Origin: Paramacrobiotus metropolitanus
Taxonomy: Eukaryota; Tardigrada; Eutardigrada; Parachela; Macrobiotidae
Assembly (NCBI RefSeq): GCF_019649055.1
Contig: NW_026570366.1
Location: forward strand, 124,001 to 188,000
DNA: 64,000 nucleotides
Direction: 5' to 3'
In this document: positions 11,164 to 22,079 of the stretch, in pieces
Numbering within the stretch: the stretch's first letter is position 1
Layout of the letters: the number at the start of each line of letters is the position of its first letter
Position numbers and translations under genes: made by a program
Notes under the pieces: generated by a model
Seen by the model: the letters and a program-made list of their open reading frames with translations, nothing else
Database searches by the model: none
What the model was told of the DNA's origin: nothing

Positions 11164-14100
11164 TCATTTACGATCATTTCTGTCAAAGGCCACATTTCCG
11201 TCGATACTGTCATCAGATGCGGTGCGCAGTTTGATGGAACGCTGTCGAGATAGATGCTTAATAATCCGCAACTCCTGAATTCTAGAGTAGGAAAAAATAA
11301 TTAACGTAAGTTTCAGCTTTTATAGGACAGAGTGCACAAATACTGACATTCACTGTCAAATAAAAAAAACTGGCGCTATGGAAAGCTGACAACGTACAGC
11401 GTGCACTGCGCGCAATAACCTATGCATGCATGGTTAATGTTGTCCAGATTTATAATCGACTGCACGGTGTCTGCATGCACTTGTTATCGAATTTAAATTT
11501 GTAGATTTTAGTGCAAAAAATATAATATTACAAGGCAATATACCTTCGACGCTGATGGTAGCTGATGCCCAAAACGATCGCCACGATAATTGCCGCTACC
11601 ACACTACCGGCTATAACGCCGGCTGCTACGGGATGTTCTTTAACAAAGTCCTCAAACACTGTAATTAAAACCCAGATCAGAACATGCACAGGACTGGTTT
11701 ACGTATTTTAATACAATGCATGAGTTCGAATATAATTTTATTTGAATGTATTATACAGGTACTGTATGTAGGCTGTGATCTATCACTATGGTATGGTCTT
11801 TAACCCGTTCCACACCATGCGTGTTAGACCGACATGGTGGAGGACTTCTTCTCTATAGTCCGTTGTTGTGGTCATAGGTTGCTTTAAATGGTTTTATTTC
11901 AAAGAAGTGATGTTAGGCTACAGTTTAAACTATGTAACCGTTAGATGCACCATGTCCGTGAAGTCTGGAGGGTGACCAAACGTGGTCAAAATTGACCAAA
12001 CTGGGCTCCCTGAGGTCCTGCTTGTCTCTGCACTAACCTTCACATCAGATAATTACCACAAAAATAAGAAAGGAAGTTATTGTCAAGCTTTGTAGAAGAA
12101 TGAAACAAAGTTCAGAGAAAAAGCACCCGCTGGTCACTTCTGGTCAACTCAAAATACCATGTCGAGTTTGACACGGTTGGGCATGGAACTAATTTATCAA
12201 TAATCTTTAAAATTCTATATCAGTTGATAGAAAAATCGTACACGGTAGCACTAATAATCAAAAGAAAGCTCATAAAAACCTTTATATAATGACATGAGCA
12301 TAGTGGTCAGCAAAGTGACCACTGGTCAACACTGACCGGAAATACGAAAAATATTGTTTTTGACTGAACGCTTCTAAAATAAGTGTGAACTGAATTTAAG
12401 CGAATTTTATAACAGCACTTCTCAATAGCGCTGAAGTCACGCTAATGCTCAGGAGATGGCCCGATGAATCTCAATGTGCTTTGAACCCTATTATTACCAT
12501 ATATACGGATGGTATTCGGCAACCTGGCTAACTGATTGTCTTATGCCAATCCTTATAATTTATTCTTTTCAAGTTTCAAATGAGTGCAACTGCAGTAACA
12601 AGTAAATAAACCCTAATTTCGCATTGATATTCTGATAACTGAACTTCCGCCCTTGCACTAACCATGCCATTTGAACCTTCCGGTCGATTGGCTCGTAACC
12701 TTTAGCCCTGATCTGTGCAAAACGGTGATTGCATCAGAAGGGAGTATTTTACAATGCGTTGCTGAGTATGGACAGCGTCTAGGCACTATTCAGTAGCGCG
12801 CCTGAGACAATGCAAAGTACATGCCATCCCTCACAAGTTTTGGACAATTAATGCCTAAAATAAATCGTTTTCCTGTACAGTAAGTGATAGGCATTTCTTG
12901 GCACAACATTACTGAACCTTTCGCGCGCTACTTCCATATTGCGAAGCAACTGGTCACTAGGACGACACTTGGAAGAATTGGCTACCGGTCTATAACGCTG
13001 GTAACCATATCAACCATGCTTCCTGCTCTTTATCCCAGCTATCCCGTTTAGTTGCGCAACCGGATATAGTAATATTTCAACTGTGTACGTCACTTGAATT
13101 GTGGTCCACTATAAAGGCGATGACCAACTGTCCAAAACATAGAGCGAAAGTGACCAACTGTTGCGAATTATCGAAGCAGCACTTCTGCACTGGTACACAT
13201 GAGTGATTCTTTGTTTTCAAATTTTCCTTGACCACTGGTCAGCTTGATGACCATCACAATGCGTCCTTGCTTTAGTACTCGTCGAGATCTATCGTTTGAG
13301 CTATTGGCACATTATGGGCGATTTTTCTATCAGCTGTTGTAAACGGCAATGGATAACATGTCGGTGCAACATGGTTACCATGCGTGTCAATCCGACATGG
13401 TCATCTCCTGCTTGACCTATGGTCGATAAAATTTTGAAAAAAATGTTTTTCTCTTAATTGAATTTTTGTGTCCCAGACTGCCAATTTTCAAAACTGTAGT
13501 CCCATCCCTTCTAGTACCCGGTTTTCCTGGGTTAATTAAAATTTCTGTAGTCCATCGTCTTCGTATTCGTACTTCGCACTAAGGTAAGAATTCGGTCAAA
13601 TACTTCCACGGGCCACTTCATTAAAATTAAACGGACAGCAGCTTGCAGAGCATTCTTTTATCGGCCTGGATTTAAGTAAACATAACATGATTTAGCCGAT
13701 CGGCTGCATTGTTCGGATCTAGGATAACAGGACTGTTCTGATACGGTAGTACATATTTTAATTGTTGTTAGTAATAATTTAGGGCGCTGCACAAGAGAGC
13801 GAAGATTTCCTTGGAGTCTTCTGATATCACGGTTAGATATCTATTAATATCATTACCAAATTAATATCATTACCAAATTAATTAATATCATTACCAAACT
13901 ACACCTAGGTACGGTATCTGCGAAGACACTGCAGTGTAGTCTAATATGGTGATAGTGATCTGCAGTGATATCCTGACGGTCCTGTTATACGAGTAGTATT
14001 CATGCACTGACTGCAGACAATATGACAGTGTACATGCACGCAACGGCGTGGACTATGGAAAAACCATGCAATTCGCAATCACAAACGAAAAAAACGCCAA

Positions 14101-15418
14101 ATACGTAACATAATTCTGTGTCAGACATATCATATTATGTTGATCAAAAACTTCGAATGTATTCATGCGTGCCCTCGTAGGTCCCACACAAGGCTGGGCT
14201 ACATAGTTAGAATTTGGGTTTGTTACGAACGGAATTCTTTTGGCTACATACAATAAATTCAGGAGAAATTTTTATAATAATCCTTACATACTCTGGGTTT
14301 CCTATTAACCAAATGGTCCAAATCTGCTGTCGCCTTCTGATGCTTGAGTTATGTCGCAGTGGCTCGCACTGTCCCGTACATACAAAATTCTGTAGTGAAC
14401 TATGCACAATACCGGCAACCACCTTTTTGATGTCAGTGTTAGCTACCCTACTGTAGATTGATAACCATTGTACTGCAAATTACAATTAAACATGAACTTT
14501 CATGTTCGTCAATAACTTACCATTTTTACCGTCCGGAAACTTTTCATGCACCGATGCCTTGACACACCGATCAAACAGGCTGAGGTTAAATGTGCTCCCT
14601 TTGGGATCAAAGCAGTACTCTCCGATACAATCGTTCTCTTCACCCGGTGACGGCTTGCCGAATTTGAATCCCATCGGCCACTTGCGCTCCTCCCGACCTT
14701 GTCCCGGCTTACAACAAAAACTGAAACTCTTTCGTGTATCCGCGGAAAGATTCCCGGGTAATTTCTGCTCCTTCAGAACATAGTACCCTTTGTTGCTCTG
14801 ATTCGCATTGGCCACGTCGTAGTCGGGAAGGAGAAAATCCTTCAGACTACGTCCCGTTCCGTCTTTAGTGAGGAACACCACATCCTGGATGTGCGAACGG
14901 AACGCGGTCTCCTCGCTGATGCTGATGTTGACCTGGAGTTTCTCCGCGGGGACATTTTTATACACCACGATGGCGTTGATGCTGGATGAGCCCTTGTCGA
15001 TCCAGAAATGCTGGTTTTTCGGCCATTCAGTACTGACGTTAAATAAATCGAATGGACAGAATAACGTGTCCGTCTTAATGGATAAATTCGCTTCTAAATC
15101 TTGAGTGCCGATGACCAGGGAGGTTTGCATAAGGTTTAGAGCTGAACAGTTGCTGTCCAGGGTGAAGCGGATGCGGTGGGACAATCGGGCTGGTTTGTCC
15201 TTGGCGCCTTTCCACATTACGATCACGAAAGGTGAAAGATCAAGAGGACGACAGTTGGTTGACAATTCAATAAATTCCCGTTTGAATTTTTCTGCACCCA
15301 GCTGGAATTCGTTGATGGTGAGAAAACAGTCGGGTGCCTGGACGGCGCTTCTGCGCGATGCTGCGATGGGAGCAAGAACAAGAACGGAAACGAAAAAAAG
15401 GAAAGAGTGTTCAAACAT
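11164..15418 (-). CDS. Membrane protein with extracellular lamin-tail-like domain (copy 1), 3 exons
   Basis: Exons 14521-15418, 11544-11658 and 11164-11281 join in phase to give 376 residues. The ATG at 15418 starts a signal peptide (MFEHSFLFFVSVLVLAPIAA). The ectodomain reads like an extracellular lamin-tail domain: a start with E-F-I-E-L, then VDLSP-like LDLSPFVIVMWKG, a (F)LVIG strand, NAIVVY, and near the end SFSFCC, KWPMGFKFGKPSPGEEN and EYCFDP. Exon 2 is a membrane helix (AAGVIAGSVVAAIIVAIVLG). Exon 3 is a basic tail of about 40 residues. The gene at 55761-57060 is a paralogue with the same motif order and the same phase-1 boundary before its membrane exon. The first intron is 2.86 kb, far longer than its neighbours, so a missed exon is possible. 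Family assignment is by motif recognition; function unknown. Confidence 0.82.
11950..13430. repeat. TGGTCA/TGACCA-rich intronic segment
   Basis: Within the long first intron, the words TGGTCA or TGACCA recur many times (for example near 11971, 12132, 12303, 12950, 13115, 13150, 13230 and 13400), often in close inverted pairs such as GACCACTGGTCA. Two blocks at about 11814 and 13378 share CCATGCGTGT followed by CCGACATGG. No transposase frame or clear termini are visible. It may be a degraded repeat or a cluster of binding sites. Confidence 0.45.
13844..13898 (+). repeat. Three tandem copies of a 17-21 bp unit
   Basis: TTAATATCATTACCAAA is repeated three times in a row, the last copy with a 4-nt insertion. 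It lies in the first intron of the lamin-tail-like gene. Confidence 0.85.
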
Positions 15419-15496
15419 TTTTTAGGATTAGTTAAATCGTCAGTTCAAAACTATTGGAAATAATTATGAGAATTTAAATTTGCCAACCGGGATTTG

Positions 15497-15504
15497 CTTT
15501 TATA
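15497..15504 (-). promoter_or_regulatory. TATA box of lamin-tail-like gene copy 1
   Basis: The minus strand reads CTATAAAAGC about 80 nt upstream of the ATG at 15418. This is the right distance for transcription with a 5' leader of about 50 nt. Confidence 0.5.
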
Positions 15505-17675
15505 GCTGGATTAAGACGTTATATGTACGTACGGCTATGTACAGCACATACTGCAGCGAATAGCAGTCGTGCAACTGGCACCACAATAACATTGTTAGTG
15601 ATGATTGTGATTTGCAAATGATCAAGGGTCGTGGTTGCCAGCGGTCCGATCAAAGGAATGAATGCGGTAACAACAATAACAACAACACGCAAACAACGAA
15701 AACCATTATAGGCTATGTTTTAGCTGTACGATTCGAATTCCCGAATTCCCAAGTTCTATTTAGGAATTCCCAAGTAGAACCAGGTTTACTGGAAGACAGT
15801 AAGTACAGTACAGCGATAACACAATAGATAGAGAAAAGCTAGAACACACCGTGAAAACCAAGCCGTTTGCGTATACAAATGCAGACGAAAATAATAACAA
15901 TTTGCTTGTTTTATTGCGTTTTTGTTGCCTTCCGCTATTCCATAATTTCCATTATGGATTCAGATAGTTTAGCCATCGTTTTATGCTGGCTGTTATAACG
16001 ATACGGCCAGGGGCCTGGGTGGTGTGTTAAAGTGCATGGTTTGTGATTATTGATCATCATTCAAAGAAGTTTAAAGTTAACATCCACAACCGGTATTCAA
16101 AAAATAACGATGTGCAGCTTGGTATCGATATCGTGAAAACGTGCCTGATCCTATATTGCTTTTATTGCTTTGATTATTTTGATTGCGGTGAGCATGCCAG
16201 ATGCACTACAAATAAATGTCAAATATCCAAAAGGTCAGTACTTTTTGTGGCATGGTCAAGTTCGATAAAGGCTGTCAGCGGCTATTTTACAAACAATCAG
16301 ATCTTTACATAGTGACTGACCAGGCCGAGGTTACTCATGCTTTTAGATCAGCTAACGTAAGATGATTACTGTAGTTAGCAAAAAGGTGAATACGTTATGC
16401 AGAAAATATTATTACACAATGGTTTTAATTAGGATGATTTATAAATCTCAGCTATGCTACTGAAATTGCTGCAGCCACATTGGACGAAGTCCGAAGTCTC
16501 GGTTCGTATGCGTGCATTTAATTTAATCTGCAGGTTTCTTAATTAACTCCAGTTTAAAGCAGTTTTGTATTGGCGCCGTTCGGGCTGCACCTGATCAATT
16601 TGGCACACCGTAACGAAGGCGAATGGGTACGTAAACAAATCTTTAAAGAATATTGATAGTCTGTCTTTGATTCGGCGAAACACTTACGATGAGGTGATAA
16701 TAATATGAGATTTCTGAATGAAATTCACTGATACCGTAGATTCGTAGTGCAAAATAAGGTCGGGGAGTTCAAACAGCCGAGCACAACTTCGGTAGCTTAT
16801 CAGCAGAAATATTGCAACATCTACGCTGCGGTTTCGCATCATTGTTCCAAAGAACAAGAAAATCTTGTTGCTGTCTTAGATAATACAAAGGTGCAGCATT
16901 ACATATTTACTTCAGCTCTTACTAATTAACTAGACGAGTGCTTGTATGCATTATTATTAAAGTGAATTGTACCAGTGACAAGGCTACCGTATATTATACG
17001 GTTACAGTGCATGTGAACAATCTGGGTTGGTCAGGTTTGTTAATTCATCAGGATAAAATTATAACAAGCCTGCAACGTACAAGAAAGCAGTATACTTTCG
17101 CACAAATACAGCGCATAAGTAGTGTCAGAATGAAAAAGGTCGCAGTTCGAGATTCACCAAATTCGCTGTCAGTTCGGTATTCCGAAACGTTCTCCCCGAG
17201 TTCACAACCGAATCTGCTCTGGGCCTCCCAAAACTTTCTCCACAGCTTTTAAATTGGTTCAACACCGAAGCGCGCTTGCGTATTACATTTTATATGTCCA
17301 TGATATTTCGAGGATTCTACGTACAGTTAAAGAAACTGTCGCATCAGTTAATCCTAAAACTGCAAATAAATTTACAATATTTGCTGGCCGTGCCAAACTG
17401 AATTCACAACATAATTAGGCAACCATAAATTACTTATAGGAACAATGACAAAAATGGAAACAATGAAATAGAAACAATTCATAGAAACAATGACAAAATT
17501 AGAAGTCTGTACGAGTCGCAACTTGTTGTCGATTAAGTGTTCGCAAATTGCATGATCCAGTGTTTTACTTGGATACCTAAAATACAACAATACCATGGGC
17601 TAAATTGATTGTTATTACTCATTATATACTTTGTAGATTTACTTTTTGTGTGCATAAGGTGACCGTTAATTAATT
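15505..17675. other. Intergenic, no gene recognised
   Basis: Open frames here are short and show no family features. There is an (AAC)n-like run near 15665 and a repeated GAATTCCC(A/G)A motif near 15735-15775. No tRNA was found. Confidence 0.45.
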
Positions 17676-18046
17676 CTACCAGCTTACCATTTGGCGTCGA
17701 CATTCTCCACGGTATAATACGGCAACCCCTGGAAGCAAAGGCTCAGCTTAGTGTTAGCTTTATTAATCAGCTGAGTTCGTTACGATACTCAGTGAAAGAT
17801 TTTCTTGCAAACAACGTTAACCTTACAAGTCTTCTACAGTTTTTAAAAATATAATGATCATCACAATACCATACCGACAGTCCGTGCATGGCAGTCGTTG
17901 CTATACGTGACGCCATCGGCACCGCACACGGGTGCGTATTCCAAAGTGCACAAGATGGCCTTGGTGTTCTTGCGGCAAGCTCCACTATAGGCAACACCTC
18001 CACCTAACATTATGACGAAATACGACTTATTAAAGTGGACTTGCAT
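17676..18046 (-). CDS. Kazal-type protease inhibitor module (2)
   Basis: Exons 17875-18046 and 17676-17728 join in phase 1 to give 74 residues. The core is CTLEYAPVCGADGVTYSNDC with the correct C-x7-C-x10-C spacing. The second exon adds GVAVLYRGECRRQ, which supplies the last Cys of a non-classical Kazal fold. The Cys usually found two residues before the last loop (as in VAVxC) is replaced by Leu-Tyr, so one disulphide may be missing or shifted. The frame opens with MQVHFNKSYFVIMLGGGVAYSG, a weak signal-like start. The upstream Kazal module ends only 9 nt before this ATG, so the two may instead form one double-headed inhibitor with a different splice. Kazal proteins block serine proteases through the residue after the second Cys region, here around T-L-E. 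Confidence 0.65.
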
Positions 18047-18054
18047 AAAATAAT

Positions 18055-18639
18055 CTAGATACGCAAAAGGTCACCCAGGGTTGACTGAATCTTAGAACAG
18101 CGACCAGAAACTGTAATAGAAAGTTTAAAGGCCGCTTTTTTTGAATCGTCAGCACTAGGGTTTTCATCAAGCGTCAGTACTGTAAATTATCAAGCGTCAG
18201 TACGTTAGTACTCTAATGGAGCACGTGTAGGAAAACAGTATAATAATGGCGGAAATGAGCAGTGAAGGTGTTTTTACTACAAAAATTAATTGCTAACTAC
18301 GTTGTAAACAAGGGCATATACGCGACTTTGTTTTAGAAAAGTCTAAATCACCAGTTAAAGCGTGATTTACCAAGACAGTCAGCATAGCACTTGCTGGAAT
18401 ACGTAACCCCATTTCGACCACACACTGTTGACCCGAAACTAATGCAATTGCAGTAGTCCAGTGGCTGCCAGGCCCTCGAAAACGGGAGACCTTGGATTTC
18501 TGAAATAGATTTGCATTGATGCCAGTCCATGGCCATAAACTGCACAAATTGTATCTTGGGAAAATGTCAATATTTGGATGCACCAACCTGCAATTACAAG
18601 CCCTAGAAAGATTGTTACAAAGATAACAGACCGAGCCAT
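18055..18639 (-). CDS. Kazal-type protease inhibitor module (1) with signal peptide
   Basis: Exon 1 (18588-18639) encodes MARSVIFVTIFLGLVIA, a signal peptide. Exon 2 (18371-18499) encodes the Kazal core: CNCISFGSTVCGRNGVTYSS then KCYADC, with C-x7-C-x10-C spacing. A third exon (18055-18110), with acceptor CTATTACAG, adds SGRC, giving the sixth Cys, and a short tail ending at TAG. Exon 3 is the weakest part: the last loop is shorter than usual, and the exon ends almost against the next Kazal module. Without it, exon 2 would read through to a TGA at 18348 and lack Cys 6. Expected to be secreted and to inhibit serine proteases. Confidence 0.65.
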
Positions 18640-20302
18640 TTTTGTGGATCTTTAGTTCAACGAAAAGACGAAAAATGTTCCGAAATTGCGATTGGCTCGC
18701 AGTCGAATTGCAAGGGTATGTGCCTTTAACATTCTGGCCAGATGGTAGAAGCTGTATTTATGTTGCTGTATTTATGCTGCAAAAACACACTTCCGTCCCC
18801 GTACGTTACGTGCTAACTTTTGATTACATTGTTTGACTGTTTCTTTACTGTACCTTGGCTTTCGGTCTATTGACAACAGTTTATCCCGTCATGAGCTGCC
18901 GATAGGTAATCTTGTAATATTTGATAAAAAAGAAAGTGCAACAAGACGAAAAATTAGTTCACTTTGTGTACCATATCAGCTCGTCCCAATGCAGCATTGA
19001 AGGTGACTCTGATACACAGCACTGTGAAGTTGTGATTCTATTGTTGGAACACATCTGTATGACACGAATTGCCTCGCTAAGGGTACTCTGTAGATAGTAT
19101 TTAAACGGTAATCGTATTTACGTACAACTAGTATTTACGTACAAGTACATTATTCTGCAAAACATTTGCGTTAGCAAAGCATAAGTCCTCTGTTTTATTT
19201 TCTGTTGTGCTGAGCGATATGAAGACAGCAGAATTGTGGAAAAACCCAGCTCCAACAAAATTTCCTCTGTAGGAACAGCTATATTTAAACCGAATTCTAG
19301 TAACACTTTCCGTACTTCCGTAAAATTTTTCTCTTTACCTATATTAAAGACTATAACGCACAAACTGACTAAAGATTTGTTAGCCGCTTGTGTCCATTAA
19401 ACTGATATCACTGTCAACAACTGTGGTCTTTCAACATACGGAGCGTTAAGAAGCAACATTCCCAAAACGTGCTTTTACGGTGAACGAAAAGTTTTTTTAA
19501 AACTATGCCATAAAGGTATAAACGCAAAGAGGAGGTGGGAGCAGTCAAGAGGTGGTGTCACAATTCATTTTAAATAAGGTGGTGCAAGGTGGTGGCAATA
19601 GCCACACCCTTTTATTAAACAGTCTCATTATTAATCTCACATTATTAATCTCTCAGTCTCACATTATTAAACAGCTTTATTAAACAAGGGTATTATTGGA
19701 TGCTAATGTAATTAAATTTTACCAAAACCTTCAGGAATTTAGCACAGCAAAAATACTTAATTATCAGGCTTCACTGACAGTTACTGCAAAACCAGGAAAT
19801 GGCTGTCATGCATGCATGACAGTTACTTCCAGGATTTGCAAATTCAGTGGCTAAATTCAGTACTCAAAGGATGACTCTTGCCGGTTTGCATTCTTGGTAT
19901 TGTTATTTGACTGGGCTAAAGGTCAGAATTAGCCAAGTCGATGCAAAATAAAGCCGTAGCAGATAATTAGGGATAATCTGGAAATCGTATTATGCAGCGA
20001 GGTATTACCCAGATATCTGATGGGAAAGGCTGGGAAATATGCGGCGTAAGTTGTAATATGTACTGTAATTGTAGATTCGAGAAAAAGCCATAAAAAGCGG
20101 GGGGATGGTATATGCACTCGCTAGAGCTGAACGCGCTTCGAAGTGTTACAAGCGATAACTACACTACTTCCAGTTCCCGGCATTTTTCGATTATAGTTTT
20201 GCAATTTTACTCAGTATGCAGGTCACCGATTCCATGGATTATAATATTTGTTCTCACGCTTGCTGTATTTATGTGCTGTTCAGCGACACAATTTTATAAA
20301 CT
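18640..20302. other. Intergenic between Kazal modules and orphan GPCR
   Basis: No supportable gene. The block 19600-19700 contains repeated CATTATTAA(T/A) units. A short GA-rich stretch, AGGTGGTG, recurs near 19545-19590. Confidence 0.45.
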
Positions 20303-21376
20303 ATGATCCCGTTTCATCATAACTTTACGTCTGCCAACGACACCAAATCCGCACCGTTATGGATTACTCTAAAGGGTGAATTGTTCAACTGGGCTGTCGT
20401 ATCTCTCATTGGCATACTAATTTCCGCTGTACTTTTTCCGCTTTTGTTGATCGTCTCGCTTCGCTTAAAAACGCACCAGAAATCATCCGGAATCCTGATC
20501 CTCCATCTGATTATTGTGGAGACCGAATTAGCTCTTGTCCATATGCCGCTCGCGTTACTGGGTGTATATGTGGGGCAGTACGATATTTTTCGCTCTAAAG
20601 ACTGTGTGTATATGAAGTTCTTACTACAGGTGACGATGCAGACTGGACACTGGTCGCAGTTCGTTATCAGTGTCAACCGGTTTATCGCAGTGACTAATCG
20701 GCATCTATATAACCGTTGTACGACACGTCGTGCGATTGTCGCCACGATTGTGCTGAGCTGGCTAATTGGTTTCAGCAATACTTTGCCCACTGTTCTCAAC
20801 ACTGAAGGGTCGTATGTTCTTATTCCGCCGTGGAATAGCTGTAGTTTTCTGCCCAAACTGGGAACGCCGTGGATGCATGTGGCATTGATTGGCACGTATA
20901 TTCCGCTGACATTGACACTCTCGGTTTATTTTGTTCTATGTGTGAAACTGTGGTTTGTTCGGACAAATCCGATTGGCGCAGCAGGGATGCAGCAGTACGA
21001 CGTACGAGCACTGGACAGCCATCGCAAGCGACGCATTCGCACCGGTCGAATGTTGTTCGCGGCGGCATTATGGTATACTGCTTGTTATTACACGCTGCTG
21101 TTCACTGCCATGATGCGACCATCTTATGCTAAAATCACCGCGATGCTGTGGTCGCAAACGCTATTTGTGTCCGGTTACACTATGACGCCTGTAAGTGCAA
21201 CATTCAAAATTTTGCATGAGGATATGATGCAAATTGTGTTTTTTTCTCTTAACTGTCTTTTGATTTAAAGTTTTTTCTATCTGCAGGTTTTGTTTTTTAC
21301 ACTGAACCGCGATTACCGAAGGGAACTAGCAAAAGTCGTGGGCCGCATTGTCACATCAATGGGGCTGAAAATTTGA
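20303..21376 (+). CDS. Divergent rhodopsin-like orphan GPCR, 325 aa
   Basis: Exons 20303-21190 and 21287-21376 join at phase 0; the intron begins GTAAGT inside helix 7. Seven hydrophobic helices can be followed. The N-terminus has N-glycosylation sites (NFT, NDT). Helix 3 ends VNRFIAVTNRHLYN, so the usual D/E-R-Y is N-R-F. Helix 7 ends GYTMTPVLFFTLNRDYRREL, with TPxxF in place of NPxxY, followed by a short basic C-tail. The helix 6 CWxP motif is absent (LWYTACYY). Two Cys (C in the SKDC region before helix 3 and NSC in loop 2) can form the standard disulphide. It is a class A GPCR by shape, and the ligand cannot be predicted. It is not similar to the two aminergic-type receptors 10 kb downstream. 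Confidence 0.85.
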
Positions 21377-22079
21377 TGGGAAGTTCTGTAACGGCGAAAT
21401 AGCAGAGGGCGTAGTCGACATGCAGATTACAGTTCAGTAGTAAGTACTGTACACCAATACAGCAACTGGGTGGTGGACGAGCTGGATCACGTTTACACGA
21501 GAAAATCAAAACAATAATCCTGGTAATCCTCCACACGGATTCCCGAATCCTTGAAATGGTTAAACCGTTAACTACTGATGTGTGTTCGTTAAGCGTTAAT
21601 CTTGGTTTCGCGTAGCGTGTTGACCTTTAATCTTTCCGACAGTCTTATGTAATGGAGGTGCCAGTCATCGTTTATGAACTGGGCATGAATTTTAGTTTCA
21701 CCCGAAGCTTGTTTGAGAAAGTCGTCTCTTGTTTTTGGTGTCTCGGTATATTGAAGTTACATATTCGAAAGACGATATTTTTGTTACGATTGTTACGATT
21801 TGTTTAAAGTCGGCGGTAAATATGAATGTTAACACTGCATCCTCATTTCAAGACAAAACTTCCGTTCAAATCCGTTTTAATTAAGCGCATGCGCGGTTAA
21901 TAACATTACCGTCAGACAAGGCTGAAAAAACGCCCAGCAGTTTTTGCATAATTATCAGCATAAAATTGGCGCTAAGAAAATTTAAGAGCACTTCAAGCCA
22001 TTGCCGGTAATATGCCGTAATCACAATCCAACTTTTTTTGCCAGACCTACCTTGTCGATCTCTTGTGGCTCACTGATGA
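21377..22079. other. Convergent intergenic gap
   Basis: This is the 3' space between the plus-strand orphan GPCR and the minus-strand guanylate cyclase. No coding exon or repeat is recognised. Confidence 0.5.

Noticed and set aside
17130-17165. GTTCGAGATTC resembling a tRNA T-loop
   Set aside because: No matching acceptor, D or anticodon stems could be formed around it.
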